A DNA stretch of 64,000 nt, taken from assembly GCF_016801865.2 (NCBI RefSeq), contig NC_068938.1, positions 5,629,338 to 5,693,337 of the forward strand, written 5' to 3'. Each line of letters opens with the position of its first letter. Position 1 is the stretch's first letter. Source of the stretch: Culex pipiens pallens (lineage: Eukaryota > Arthropoda > Insecta > Diptera > Culicidae). This document shows, in pieces, positions 22,231-35,172 of the stretch. Both the position numbers and the translations under genes were made by a program. The notes under the pieces are model-generated. The model made no database searches, was not told the DNA's origin, and worked only from the letters and a program-made list of their open reading frames with translations.

Positions 22231-22290
22231 ATCACGAAAATCGCTGAAGGGTCGGGGCAACTGCTATGTGCGTTGGCGGAGAATGGCCCC
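22231..22290 (-). mobile_element. Terminal fragment of the 1.3-kb fold-back family
   Basis: GGGTCGGGGCAACTGCTATG followed by GTTGGCGGAGAAT matches the reverse complement of the left end of the 49875-51215 element. It is a solo 50-bp end trapped between the decamer array and more TAATC repeat. Confidence 0.65.
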
Positions 22291-22410
22291 TAAACTAATC
22301 TAGTCTAATCTTCTCCATTCTAATCTAATGTAGTCGGACCTGATCAAATCTTACCAAATATTATCTAATCATTTCCAATCCAATCTAATCTAAACTTATC
22401 TTATATCGGA

Positions 22411-24889
22411 GGATCTAATTGAAAAATATTTGCAACCTTTTTAATGTTTCAAAAACATTTTTTTAATTAGAAATAAAACTAATGAGTTTAATGAATTAAG
22501 ACTTTTACAAAATACCAAAAAGAAAAAAAAGTAGAACAAATATTATAATGAAATAAACGGTATTCAAAACGAAGTGGAAAAGAACAAATATATGAAGCAA
22601 TTGCTTGAAATAGACATAAATTAATACGAAATATTTAGCCGAAAGCAGAAAAAACAATGCGAGGTGAAAATGAAAATAGAGTATTACTAATTTTAAATCC
22701 ATGTTTAATTAAATTTGGACTAAAAAATGACTAAATATTAAAAATTGGGGTTTAAAATCAGGTAGGTATTATTATCAAGAAACAATTCAAAGAATGCTTT
22801 ATTCTTATAGTTTTTGTCACCCGAAAAATCAGGAGGCAAATTTTTTTTTTTTTTCAAAAAACTTCAAAATTCCAATGGAAATTCTAAACTTTAAGATTAA
22901 TTTAACATTTTATGAGTGAACTGTAAGGATGTCAGAAGATATTTTAAATAAATTTTTATTCTGTCATATTTTTAGTCGAACTTAGACTTTTTTTGTGGTT
23001 TTCATTATTGGAAATTATTTTGATTTTTTGTGTTGTTCAAAAACCAAAAATGTTTTACTAATTTTTTTTATTCTTAAAAAGAATTGAATTTGATAAGACA
23101 AAAACACGATATTGTTATTGCTTGCAAAAAAATTAAATCAAATAAAAATTGCTTATGAATATTCATCGTCCATTTCACAATCCAGACATCATATTTTCTC
23201 TCCCACAAAAAATCCCCCATAAAAGCATGTTTTCGGCAGCCAAAGTCATCACCAGGCCGGGGCGCTCACCATAAAATACAATCACTGTAGGTGGCATTTG
23301 AAAACAACTTCTGTATTATTATCAAACCCCCTTTGGTGAGTGCGTTTTTTTATTTTATTTTCATTTCTTTCCACAAACGACTTTTCGTTTCCCTCACCGT
23401 GCACTCTTTCATTCTACCTCGTATTTGAACTTGAACTTGCCGAATTTACATTTCGCTTTGTTTTTTTGTTTTGCGCCCAAAAGCGGCTTTATTTTCTCCG
23501 AAAAGTGTCCCAGCATGTGCTACTGAATTTGAATTTATCCCTTTCGGCGGTAGAAAAAGATGAAAAACGCAGCTTTTGCCACTTTATGGAGTGTTTTTTG
23601 CTTCTTTTGGCTCTGTTTGCAAACTCACACGCACAGCATGGGATGCTGGAGGCGAACACTTTTAAGGTTGTTATGCAGATTTTGGCGACGAAGGATTGTT
23701 TTCGACCCACCCACGATTGTCTGCGATCAAAGAATTATGAGCCTTTTGGGAGGGGACATGAAAACAAACATGTTTACGATTGTTGTAAGAAGGAAAGTTG
23801 AAAAATTGTATCAATATTCAAAATTTCAAAATTAAGAATTTATCAACTTTAAAAGAAATTGTCTTCCAATCAAGCAAGCCATGCCAAGCCACCCACTTTC
23901 ACATCCCAGCTGATTTTCCCTTTTTTCCCCCAATCACCGAAAATTCCATGGCCTCCTTCGGCAAACTTCGGCTAGTTGGAGCTCACCCGAGCTCCACTCA
24001 TGGCAGTCATGGCAACCCAGAAGCGACAGAAAAGCCCGAAGTCACACGAAACCGAAACGAAAACAAACATGACTTTGAACATGGATTTTGCTTAATGCCG
24101 GTCGACCTGCCTGTTGGTTGCGGCAATCAACCGAGCGCCACCCCAAAACAATCAACAGACACTTGAGGCAAAACTGACTCATCGTCAAACTTGTGGGAAA
24201 TTGGTTAAAAGTAGAAAGAGGAAATTTCGTAAAAAAGAAACTCACTATTTTCTTTGATTCTGGTGTGGTTCATGTTTTGTTTGACAGTTCAACCATGTTT
24301 GAACATGTTCAATAAATTCAATTTCTGTTTTTCATCTGGAAATGATGTCACTTAGTTGCGAAAAACAACCGGCCTGCTGCGTGAGTCACGCCACCGTGGG
24401 AAAATTTCCGAAGAAATCTAATTTCCCTAAGTGACCACTATCAATTTCAAGTAATTCATTAATCACAGCTCACTTGGATCGTAACCACAAAAGTTACAGC
24501 AGCAGCTAATAGCACTTTTATTATGCAAACATGACCCCTTCAAAATTAGCGATGTAATCAGAAAGTAACTTTTTTGGACAAAAGCTTCATAAAGCGTGGG
24601 AAGCGTTGGAGGAAAATTGATAACAGCAAAGTGATCTTCTGGGAGGAATTTCGCAACCTGGCGTCGTCATCCGGTGTAGGTCAGTTTGACGGCAGTAAAA
24701 TTGTTAATTATGACGCCTAGATTGGGTGGGTTGGCTGAACAAAGAGACAATTAGATTTTTCGATGGGTAATGAAGATGTTCATTGAAATGTTTACGACTG
24801 GTTTGGAATTTTGCTTTAATAAATTGAATGAGTTATGGCTTGATTTTCTACAACGTACTGCTGCTGCTTTTTTTTGTTTTCTTTTTTCT
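22411..24889. other. Low-copy stretch, 22.4-24.9 kb
   Basis: AT-rich to about 23160, more balanced after that. Frames such as 23340-23801 and 23798-24166 start without ATG or lack family features and are not called. No repeat ends recognised. Confidence 0.4.
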
Positions 24890-24968
24890 AAAATTAAACC
24901 TTTTTTCTGACATAAAAGATGTACTCATTTTCAGATGTAATATTACTATAATTTTTTTTATTTGTGCA
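24890..24968 (-). mobile_element. Half copy of the CACAGAAAA-type MITE
   Basis: Read on the minus strand the segment carries TAATATTACATCTGAAAATG, GTACATCTTTTATGTCAGAA and GTTTAATTTTAG, the left half of the family seen at 15241-15458. The other half is missing. Confidence 0.65.
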
Positions 24969-25087
24969 TTCAACTAAAAATAATTTTCAATGCATTTTTC
25001 TGCGTTGATAATAATAAATTTATAAGCAAACTAAAAAAAAACATTTGACTTTTCGTCAAATTTGGATGTTCGATACGGGAGCAAATG

Positions 25088-26455
25088 ACCCATAGCTCTG
25101 TAGGCAAAAACGGGTGAAAAAACGGATCTTTTGATGCCGTCAGTTTCTGCCTGTCAAAAGTATCATTTTTAATGTAAAAAATTACAAGGAATCGATTGGT
25201 GGTACTCTCATTAGCGGCAAATGACGGGAAGTGGTCCATTTTATCCCATTTTGCCTTTTTAGGGTGTTTTTCTCGAATATCTTCAACTGCCGTAGTTTTC
25301 CGCAATTTTAAAGTATCTTATTTTATGTAAAAATTCACGACAAATCGTTTGGTGACACTCTCAATAGCGGCAAATGACGGCAAGGGCCTATTTTGCCCCA
25401 TTTACCCCTTATATCTGGGTTTTTCATTAACATCTTGAATTTCTGTAGTTTCCTACAGTTTTAAAGTATGTTATTTTGTGTAGAAAATCGCGAGGAATCA
25501 ATTTGTGACATTTTCATTGGCGGCAAATGACAGCAAGGGCCCATTTTTCCCCAGTTACCCCATTTTATGTGTTTTTCGTCAATATCTTTAATTGCCGTTG
25601 TTTTTACACCTTGAAAGAATACTATTTTATGTAAAAAACCACGAGAAATCGATTTGTGACACTCTTATCGAAAGAAAAGGATCGTTTTGCCCCATTTACC
25701 CCATTTTATATAATTTCTTTAATATCTTGAATTGCCGTGGTTTTCCAAATTTTAAATAAATTTTATTTTATGCAGGAAATCTCGAGGAATCGATTGAGAA
25801 CACTCTAACTTACGGCAACTGACGACAAGGACCCATTTTGCCCCAATTACTCCCTCTTGAGATCTTTTTCGTGAATATCTTGAACGTACTGTGCATTCTA
25901 CAGTAACATTCTTGTAAACTGTATAGGAAATCACGACACGTTCAATATGTTGACTAAAAACACATGAAATGGGGCAAAATAGGCCCTTGTCGCCATTTGC
26001 CGTAAGTTAGAGTGATCTCAATCGATTCCTCGTGATTTTTTGCATAAAATAACATTTATTTAAAGCTTTGAAAACCAAGGCAATTCAAGATATTAAAGAA
26101 AATACATAAAATTGGGTAAATGGGGGAAAACGAGCCTCTGCCGTCGTTTGCCGCTTATGAGAATACCACCACTCGATTTCTCGTGATTTTCTACATAAAA
26201 TAATATACGTTGAAACTGTAAGAAATAATGTTATTTCAAGATATTTACGAAAAACACATTAAAGGGGGTTAAATGGGGCAAAATGGGTCCTTGCAGTCTT
26301 TTGCCACCAATGAGAGTGGCACCAATCGATTTCTCGTGGTTTTTGAATAAAATATCGTAATTTTTTACATTAAAAATGATACTTTTGACAGGCAGAAACT
26401 GACGGCATCAAAAGACCCGTTTTTTTCACCCGTTTTTGCCCACTGTGCATAGGGT
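25088..26455. mobile_element. Fold-back element built from 150-bp subrepeats
   Basis: The outer arms are inverse copies: GGCAAAAACGGGTGAAAAAA, TTTTGATGCCGTCAGTTTCT and TGCCTGTCAAAAGTATCATT at the left recur inverted at 26370-26440. Inside, units of about 150 bp carrying AATCGATTxGTGACACTC, GGCAAATGACG, CATTTTGCCCCATTTACCCC and ATATCTTGAATTGCCG repeat five times forwards (starting near 25190, 25341, 25493, 25641 and 25786) and three times inverted (near 26009, 26161 and 26311). No coding capacity. The ends read ACCCATAG / CTATGxxxAGGGT-like and no target duplication is clear. Confidence 0.75.
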
Positions 26456-29400
26456 TAAAATTCCCCTAATAAAATCAACAACAATCGATGTTCGATGAAC
26501 TTTTTCTTCAAAATTTAATGCACTTACAAATCTTTTATCACTGAAATGTTGATACCATGGCTTGTGAATATTTTTTTTTTATATTATTCTTTTTATGCAT
26601 TATGGTTTTAAAAGAATTATAAAACTGTAAATGTCATCAAGCCGATTCCACAATTCATTTTATTTTTGAAATGTTTGATTTTCATTTCGCATCATTTTTA
26701 TCGTGGAATATTTCCTAAGAGAGTAGTTCTCTACGATTTCGCAATTTTTTCACGATTTTATGTATATTTTTTTTAATAGGATGAAACTACGTCCATGCAT
26801 TCTCAATGTCAAAAGAAACAATTTTGCATCATGCGTTTTTCCATACAATTTTTTTGATGGTCATACAAAAAATGGGTATGCATATGTATGAAATTATTTA
26901 TCTTGAGAAGGGATTTTCTGATCGATTTGGTGTCTTCGGCATAGTTGTAGGTTATGATATTTTTTATTTAACTTTTTACCATTGAAAATAGAATTCCCAA
27001 AATACATAATATCAAATTTTCGGACATTTTTGATATGTTTTAGGTGCCTAAAAATCTACATTTTTGAAAAACCATGTTTTTACTGGTTAAATCCCTTTTA
27101 AAATTAAAATGCAAAGCGACAGCTCCTATTAAGTTCAATCAAGCCTATATTTGAGATTTGAGCTCAGTATGCCAACCGGAACCAGCCCCTGAATGCCCGC
27201 CAAAATGTAATTTTTGTTACATCCTACTGAGTATGATCGTAGTAGCTGTTAATAACAGGGATGAGTTAAATATCGAAGAATTTTGAAAAATGGCAACAAT
27301 TTTCCCACTAAAATGGACATAACTTCACTGAAAATGGATAAAATTTCATTCTTTTTTCTGCAAAATTGTTCTTCATTTTGTTTTCAACAATGCTACAACA
27401 TTAGTTTTGGAATTCAGACATGACAGTTTACTTACCAGAGCAATTTGAAAATATTTTTTAAGAAAAAACACTATTTTACACCGATTTAAGGTGTACTATG
27501 TCAGGAATATATTTTGGGAACTAAGAATTGATATTTTGATTTTTACATCTTTGTCCAGAGTTAGACCGAGATTTTAGACGTATTTTTGAGGTTTTAGGTG
27601 AAATATTAGGTTTTTTAACTTCAAATAGAGATAATATCAGTTTTCACCGACAGAATATTTTGGAAATCGATTTTTCTGACTCAAGGAGAAAATTTCCTAC
27701 AATTTCCTTAAAGAGATTTATAAAATCGGGCAATTCGTTTCTTAGATATAGCCTCACAAATAATTCGAATCGATGAAAATGAAGATTTCTAAGTGTCACC
27801 TAATACTTTAATTTCCTTTAATCCTTTTATTTTATCCATTAATTTCCAACTTACGTTATCTCGGGAACTATTGTTCCGACTTCCAAAGTGAAAAAATGAA
27901 ACTCTTGCGAAATTGTCTAATCTTTGCAATAAAAATATTTCAAAACATTTAACGAAAAGATCAGAAAAATTCTCAAAAGTTCAAATAATCACAGCAATCA
28001 CAAAAGTTTTAAATTAAAAATTACAAAGAAAAGTCGATTAGCGAAATCGTATTGAACCACTTAGCATTAAATTTGGGATTTTGTTTTCTTCTTTTTTATG
28101 ATTTATGTTCAAATTAAAGCAAAAAAAAATATTATATTATTTTGAACAAAGTGCAACAATTTCACAAAACATTCATAAATCAATCAATATCCATAAGTTC
28201 ATAATAATTATTATTATCCTGAAGTGGATTTTTCGATCAGTTAAAAAACCTTGCAGTATCCCATTTGATTAAAAATAATAATAAAATTACGTTGTTCATC
28301 ATAGTTAGGAATCAGTTGTAGGACAAGCCTTTTTAATAAAGATAAGATTTAAAGCACTTTTCTTCTTCTCGATTGTTTGTGAAAATTTTGAATAAAGAGA
28401 GGGGTAGATTTGTGATGAGAATTCCTTTTTTTATGGAATTTATATATTTAAAATAAAGCATCAATTGATTGAGAAAACGTTTTTTTTTTTAGTTGAAAAA
28501 ATTGGATCAAATCAAAACATGATTTTGCTCAAGAAAACATTTTCCCCACACAAATCCCAAAGAAAAAGTTTGCCCCAAACAAACAACTCAAAACAACGTT
28601 TTCTCTGTTCTCCCCCCACCCCCTTTCCTCACCAAATTCCAAAAATATTCGTTTTGAATCCCCATCTCATCACTTTGGAAAGCCACCGAGCCAGTGTGAC
28701 TTCTGCCGTTTCGTATATTCCGAAATGTAGATAACAGCTGTGTTTGATTGGTTTTGATCTAACCGCGCGCGCGTTCAACGACTCTTCAGTCCCGCAGCCA
28801 TTAATCATCGCTTCTAAATTAAGCGATCTGTTTTAAGTTTTGGGGAGGGGGAAGCTTCGATAAAACCACCAAAAGTGGGTCATTGAGAAGTGGTCGTCGA
28901 AAAAAGCCCAGTGGCAAGTTCGTCTGCGAAGGTCGTTTCTCCAATTACTTTGGAAGCTTTTTGAGAAGAAAGTCGGCTTAGGGTTTGGCTTAGAGCCTTG
29001 CATCTCTTCCCATTTAAGGAGGGCTGACTGTTTGTTGAATGTCACTGGGTCCAAATAAAGCCTTCACTAATTGGGAAATGGTTCGAGATGAACGTCAGTG
29101 ATTAGTTCTTTTGGGGGGTTGGGGCTAATTTGCACGGTCGAAGGCCGTGCTGGAGTCCAAACACACACAAATCAGACTAATGAACGGGAAAAAAAAGATG
29201 AAAATCAGCTTGGCAAATATCGTCACGTGCTGACAGCTAATTACTTTTGCGCCGGAAGCCAAGGATTCTCGCCAGTTCAATGCACTATTGCTTCTTCTTC
29301 TCTTCCCCCAACTGCCACGCAGCATCCGTTGAATAATCTCAATCCTGGCGAAGAGGATGAGGATCAGCCCGACGGACTGGGCTTTATTTACACGTTCATT

Positions 29401-30060
29401 TATCATCTGTTTTTAATCCTGATGACGCTCCTCAGTCTGTCTGCCTGTGTGCAATTCTCATATTTTGTGACTTGCCATGCCATCAGTTGCAAAAGCTCTT
29501 CTCGTCTGTTTTTGCAAGAGTTGCAAGCCATATAGATCTGCATCCCTCACTGTGTGAGCCGACCCTGTCTGGGCCAGACTTGCTCTGGCTGATGACGTTC
29601 GAAGAGTGTTGCAGAGCAACAGAAACACAGACTCTGCCGCTGGCATCAGCTGCAACCACCCCCAAAAGAAGCTGCAGGTGAGGGCCTGATAAAATCGATA
29701 AAGCACATCTCGCCCCAACGCCTCCCTTAAAAAGCAAACACTTTATGTTTCGTTGCTGAAATTCAAGTCCTTCTTCTTCTTCTTCTTCTTCAAGGGAATC
29801 AATTTGCTCTTCAAACTTTGTGTCTCACTAGTTTCGTTTCGAGTTGCAAAGTGCAGAGAAGTCTCAAATAGGCTGATTTAAGGCAAGTCGTTTTGGGGGA
29901 GGGGAAGAGGTGTCACGGAAAAGGTGAAAAGCCAATTGTCTCGGCAGGAAATCGATTGTCGTGTTGCTTGGAAGTGCTTGAACTATAGTTGAATTTTAGA
30001 ATGCGAAATGGGAGGAATGGGGGCTTCCGGAATTTAAATCGATTCGAACTTCAATGTATC
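26456..30060. other. Gene-free stretch with a fold-back fragment
   Basis: A fragment near 26830-27000 carries TCTGATCGATTTGGTGTCTT and CGGCATAGTTGTAGG, the recurring core described elsewhere. From 28560 to 29760 the DNA is balanced, low-copy and rich in simple pyrimidine runs ((CTT)n at 29771-29793). The frame at 29098-29535 starts with GTG, has no domain features and is not called. Confidence 0.4.
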
Positions 30061-30081
30061 TTGAAATGTAAAGACAAATAG
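30061..30081. repeat. Left 21-bp target duplication of the two-tRNA retroposon
   Basis: Starting TTGAAATGTAAAGACAAATA, this 21-mer is repeated exactly at 30683-30703. Its length is typical of target-primed retrotransposition. Confidence 0.9.
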
Positions 30082-30682
30082 GTGACCGGCCCGTGGCTTA
30101 ATGGCTACGGCTCCCGCCTCATATGCGGAAGGTTCCGGGTTCGATTCCCAACCGGTCTCCTTGAAATTATTCGACTATAATTGAACTTTGAATATGAACA
30201 AAAAACGCATGGAATCAGGTGGGATTCGAACTCACACCTTTGGATTGGTAATCAGATGCTCTAGCCACTCGATCACCAAGGGGTTGACACCCCTTGAGTG
30301 AATTAATCCGTAGTGGTGAAATAATGTCACAAGGTCATTTACTATATAATACAACAATCCCTTTCCCAAAGATTCCCCTACACACGCTACACACCATATT
30401 CTATAAATAACTCGAAGTGGTTGGTACGGTATGTCCCCACTTCTTCTTCTTCCCCTGATGATTCCATGAAATGTGGGTTCCGTTCATAGAATCTGCCTCT
30501 TGCGGTTAATGCAACGCAGTAGGCCGGGCCGCTTTAGTGAGTGTAATACATTTCGGGGGTTCTCGAAAGTACTGCAATCATTAATAATGACAAGAAAGAA
30601 CTTGAGGCGTAATCTAACCATAAGTTCTTCCCGGATGCTTTCTTCGGACTGGCTGCGCTTGTGTTCGATTAGATTAGATTAG
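30082..30682 (+). mobile_element. 601-bp retroposon with two convergent tRNA-like modules
   Basis: A perfect 21-bp target duplication defines the ends. A + strand tRNA-like head (30084-30157) has GACCGG/CCGGTC pairing, anticodon loop CTCATAT (CAU, Met-like) and B box GGGTTCGATTCCC. A second tRNA-like module lies antisense at 30211-30284 with B box GAGTTCGAATCCC on the minus strand. A body of about 360 bp follows, with GTAGGCCGGGCCGCTTTA, then TAATAATGACAAGAAAGAAC, and a tail GATTAGATTAGATT. No coding frame. The target duplication and simple tail indicate movement by a LINE machinery. It is related to 56520-57206 and to the fragment 7668-7848. Confidence 0.88.
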
Positions 30683-30703
30683 ATTGAAATGTAAAGACAA
30701 ATA
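30683..30703. repeat. Right 21-bp target duplication
   Basis: Exact copy of 30061-30081, immediately after the GATTA tail. Confidence 0.9.
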
Positions 30704-32541
30704 GCTCATCTATTCGATTCCTTTTTTTCAAATTCTTTCCCGGGAAATTATATAACCAGACTGTTAACCTTGTTTATTAAATCTCTGATGTCTTGATTCA
30801 TGAAAATCATTAGAAATATTAAGACCGTTCATCTGAGTTGCGAAAAAGTTTTTGTCTTTATCGGTTTGTGTTGGAATTCAAATAAAGGAAAAAAAAACAT
30901 TATTTTTTATATCTGCAAACTACGCTATTTTTCACTTTCGTAATAGCGGTATTTTGAGCATCGTGCATCATTTTCAAAACAAACAAAAATTCAACGGAGG
31001 TTCTCAACAACTCTAACATCTATATATTATCTATTATTCCGATCCAGATGGAAAAAACCGTATAAAAAAGATATAAATTCTTTAAAAATGAACACAAATT
31101 TAATTTCTGTTGTATCTCGAAAAAAAATCTGGCCGTGGTAGAAAATATTTCAAAGTACCTCAAGTAGCAGGTTCTAAAAATTCGGAAAAGTGTTAAAAGT
31201 AAAAAAACAGGATTTGAACAGGAGTTGATTGATTCTTAACATGAAAAAAAACCATGTTTATCATTTTCCCCCTAAAAGCAGATAAAGACGTATTTTAACC
31301 AGAAGCAATCTATATTATTAAAACAAGAATACAAAAAAACTTTGTTTTAAATTCTTTGAAAGAAGACTGTTATTGAATAAACAAAAATACAATAAATTTA
31401 AGATTTAACAAATTAATTTAAAGCAACATACAAATAATTTGTCAGGAAAATAAATAACAATAAATTTAATTTCAAGTTTGAGCATAACTTACTACTTAAC
31501 AAGCAACCAAAATTAGTTTTTTCAATACTCTGCCATATTCTAAAAAAAAAAATACAGATGAGTAACGAAAAATGGGAAAGGTCTTCAATTTTGCTTTTGT
31601 TTTTTCGATGGAAAATACGTTTTTCGGAATTTTTAGTACGCCATCAAATCGGGCGTCCAATTTTACATAATAGCAGTTAAAATAAGATTTTTTCAGCACG
31701 AGTCGTACATTACCGAGGTTTACCGAGTTGGAGAAATACGACGAGTGCTGAAAAACTCAAGTTTTTCAACGAATTGCTTATTTTTTTTTTTGCAATTCCA
31801 AAAAATGCTTCTTAAATGGAATTTTATGTTATTCATGTGCTTATTAAATTCACCGTTTTAAACAAAAAAATATTGAAAATTCTTACTTTTCGATGATAGT
31901 GCTGAAAAGTTCAACTTTTCTGCACCCAAAAGTTTTACTTTTCAGCACTGGTAATGAAAGGTATTAATTCACCATTCTGTTATTTTTGCTAGGAAAAAGT
32001 AGGCCGATTCGTTTCTCCAGAAGGACAGGAAAATTTGACAGTTTTTCAGCGGAATTACAAAAAAAGTTCTTTTGATACTAAGTTACAAAAAAAACCCTGA
32101 AAAATCAGGTGACAAAAATTGCATCTTATTTAAAAAAAAACATGACAGTTTACGAAATCGGCCGATTTCGAGCATTTTTATTTTTTTGTATTTTTTGTAT
32201 GGGTGAACCAATGACACAAAAAAGCTTATTTGGAAGGCCCCCACAAAGTTTGAACCAAACAAAAAAAATACAAATAAAATCCATTTCCGGTTTTGGTAGA
32301 GAATTGCTCACATGTAAAATCGATTGTGAACTATTCAGAATTCATTACATAATGCTTAATTAAGTACTTTTAACAGATTTTGAATGTTGGGATCATAGAC
32401 TAAAAATTTGAGAAAAAAAATCATAAATTAATTGATATTTCGCAAATTCCTCTTTGTAATACAATTGTGATGACGTGTGTAATACGTGTGTTTGGCATAT
32501 TTTTTTGAAAATCAGACTTTTTATAGAATTTTTTTAACATT
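30704..32541. other. AT-rich stretch with fold-back fragments
   Basis: A fragment at about 31555-31690 matches the inner arm of the 49875-51215 family (GAGTAACGAAAAATGGGAAA, TACGCCATCAAATCGGGCGT, CCAATTTTACATAA). Another at about 32140-32312 matches the GAGCAATTCTC family and ends in AGAGAATTGCTC. Palindromic CAGCACTGG-type words near 31740 and 31930 may mark another decayed element. No gene. Confidence 0.5.
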
Positions 32542-32549
32542 ATCAAATC

Positions 32550-32704
32550 CAGTAGCGTGCCCAGCTCCTTGAGGAAGGTGGGGCAATAATATGGACGTTT
32601 CGAATATTACGTCGTTTATGGACACCCCCTGACCAAATTTAGAACAAACTTCTGAGGATGGTGGGGCAGCTGCCCCATGTTGCCCCACCCTGTGCACGCT
32701 AGTG
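32550..32704. mobile_element. 155-bp hAT-type MITE
   Basis: The ends are CAGTAGCGTGCCCAG and the inverse CTGTGCACGCTAGTG. The flanking octamers are ATCAAATC (32542-32549) and ATCAAATG (32705-32712), an 8-bp duplication with one change. The interior carries a short perfect palindrome, GGGGCAGCTGCCCC. Non-coding. Confidence 0.75.
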
Positions 32705-32712
32705 ATCAAATG

Positions 32713-34772
32713 GGCCATTTTACTTTGAAGGCCTCGGGATCGTGATCATAGACCAAATTAATTACTTTGAGCAAAGTTTCATGAAAAATCATTTTTTATT
32801 GATTTTTCAGCGCTATTTTAAAGTTTTGAACGCGTCATAAAATTAAAAGAGTAATTCTGAAAAAAATTGCAAAAAAAAACTTTCTTTTTTAATTTTTTTA
32901 TTTTGATGAAAATTTGTCTATTCTTTTTTTTCGTTTGAATTATTATGACAGTATTCTGTATTAAAATCACAACTTTTTCAAAAAATCATATCGCCGTTAC
33001 AAGATATTGCACCTCCTTAACTCCTAAATAAAACAAAAATTCGTTTTAGAAATCCAACCGTTAGTGATGGAAATTTTTTTGTTCACCTATTTTTTTTTCT
33101 GGAAAGTTTTAAAAATAACCTTCGACTTTGCCAAAACCACCAAATCGATCAGAAAAAAACCCTTTATAAGATACAGATTTTCGAAAATTCGCATGCTCAT
33201 TTTGCATGGCCAGTTGGCAAGATTGTATGGAGCCTTGTATGGGAAAACTTATAATGCAAAATGGCTTCTATTGACATAGTGAATACATAGACAACAATTT
33301 ATTCAAATGAGTCAATACATAGAAAAGTCGATTCGCGAATAAGAGTATTACAAAAGAAAGAAATTTAGTGCTGATTCAAGTTTCCAAACAAACCATTTTT
33401 CATCTCTAATGTTGCTGAAGCACCTCACCGATCACTTTCTAAAACAAATGAACCTCTCCAAATCTGTTCCAAATCCAGCATAAACACATAAATAAATCGC
33501 CTTTTTGTTTTCTCGAAAAACAACAGACACTCACAGCGTTTGAAAATCGCTTGATAATCGATTTCGCCTTAAAATTTACGAACTCTCTTAAACCTGTGCC
33601 GTTTGTGGAGGAGGTGTGGGTGGTTTGTTGATGTTTAGCTTTGGACTAAACGTGAATTAACTGTAGCAACGGCTGAGCTTTGCCGAGGTTGAAGATTTGA
33701 GTCGGGAGATTTGAGACGGGCGTGGGATGCATTGACTGTGGCAATTTTTTTTAAGATGACTTTTATTGTGGCTTCCATTATCAGAGAGTCCCGAGGTGGA
33801 GAAGCTACCAAAATATAATTTGATTTGATATTAATAAGTTTTGAAATTTGAATAAAAAATCATTGAAACAGTGCGCAAGAGAAAAATCACATGATTGTTA
33901 CATATTTTTTTTCTTTTCATCTCGTCCGGGGTCCAGCACACCACATTCACCGAGAAGATGCTGAACAAGAACAAGAGGAGCTGCATCATGATGACGATGA
34001 TGACGGTCTAAAAATGGAGTTGGCGTGTTCCACTTTTGGTCTTCTCGCGCCGGGCGATGCCGCGGTCTTGAGGTTTATTTGGTGCAATAAACGTCGCCAT
34101 CGGGTTTCGGTTCGTTCCGGGATTTGCTGGGAGGGGGACGCAGAAGAGGTCAGACAGTCACGTGAACTGCATCTGGACCGTCCCAACTCCCAAGTGGAGA
34201 CCAGAGGAGGAAACAATGACAGCGTGAAACCAGAAAGAAGCAAATTCTTCCCTCCGTGTTGGAACGGAACCTCGCAGAACATGAAGCGAAGTGCAGGCAT
34301 AAATTGTGGCCGTCATCATGGTTAAATTTAGAAAATTTATGGGCACGCATAACTTGTTTGAAATTTTATGATTTTGCGTTGCGCGTTTCGCACCTAGTTT
34401 GGTGTGCGTGGCTGAGGGGTATTTTCTTTTTAAGTCTTGGTTGTTTTTTTTTAACGTTTTGGAGTGGCATTTTCATCAGGTTCATTTACGGGAGTATCGA
34501 TACGACTCGGTTGTAAATCGATGATCTTCATGTTTTGGGGGGCAGTTTATTGGCTTGACACGCACAAAATGCACTTTTGGGGGATCACAGTTTTATGTAA
34601 TGACCCATCATTGGTGTTTTGAATTATCTTAAAAGGAACTTCAACCAGAGTTGTTTTATTTTACTTTCGTGAATTTGACAAATTTGTGTTTTATGGTTGC
34701 GTTGGAATGAGATTTGAACATGCCACAGATCATTCAATTTTATACTAAGCTTTCTTATTTCTAAAAGCAGTC
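32713..34772. other. Mostly low-copy stretch with one fold-back fragment
   Basis: A fragment at about 33115-33275 contains ACCAAATCGATCAGAAAAAA, GATACAGATTTTCGAAAATT and GCAAAATGGCTTCTATTG, a right arm of the GAGCAATTCTC family. From 33400 to 34560 the DNA is balanced and low-copy. The frame at 33891-34325 has no family features and a weak initiator context, so it is not called. Confidence 0.4.
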
Positions 34773-35172
34773 CCGAGCAGACGGAAATAACTTGGGAATA
34801 ACATTTTTTGATATTTGAAAATACTAGGCCAATAACATTTTATGTAATTTATAACAGGATTTGTTATTCGTCGTTATGATTTTTTTGTTGTTGGATTGTT
34901 ATTGTAATAACAGACTAATAATATTTTGAGTTATTCTTCGAACAAATCTTTGTTATTATTTTTTGTTATTTTATAAACTAATCCGATCATCCCAATAACA
35001 GTTGGATTCTTCCATAACAAAAAATGTTATTCCAACCAATATCAGACCAATAACAAATTTTGTTATGATAACATAAACTGTTATTAAACTCTTATTTAAA
35101 AAAATATTTTTCAAGAAGATTCCATAACACTTTCTGTTATTTTAACAGTATTTGTTATTGAAATGGCATGAA
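34773..35172. mobile_element. AATAAC-rich palindromic MITE, copy 1 (3'-truncated)
   Basis: It starts CCGAGCAGACGGAAATAAC and is filled with TGTTATT/AATAACA words on both strands. It aligns, inverted, with the complete copy at 59439-59885, but ends after GAAATGGCATGAAT, so it lacks the last ~25 bp including the inverted terminus. Confidence 0.7.

Noticed and set aside
23340..23801. 153-codon frame on the + strand
   Set aside because: No ATG start; the Phe-rich start reflects a pyrimidine-rich tract.
29098..29535. 145-codon frame on the + strand
   Set aside because: It begins with GTG, has no domain, and composition fits low-copy noncoding DNA with simple runs.
30084..30157. Functional tRNA gene
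   Set aside because: It lies at the exact 5' end of a retroposon with a target duplication, and the anticodon stem is imperfect, so it is a SINE head.
33891..34325. 144-codon frame on the + strand
   Set aside because: No recognisable domain; strong antisense frames overlap it, as expected from GC-richer noncoding DNA.
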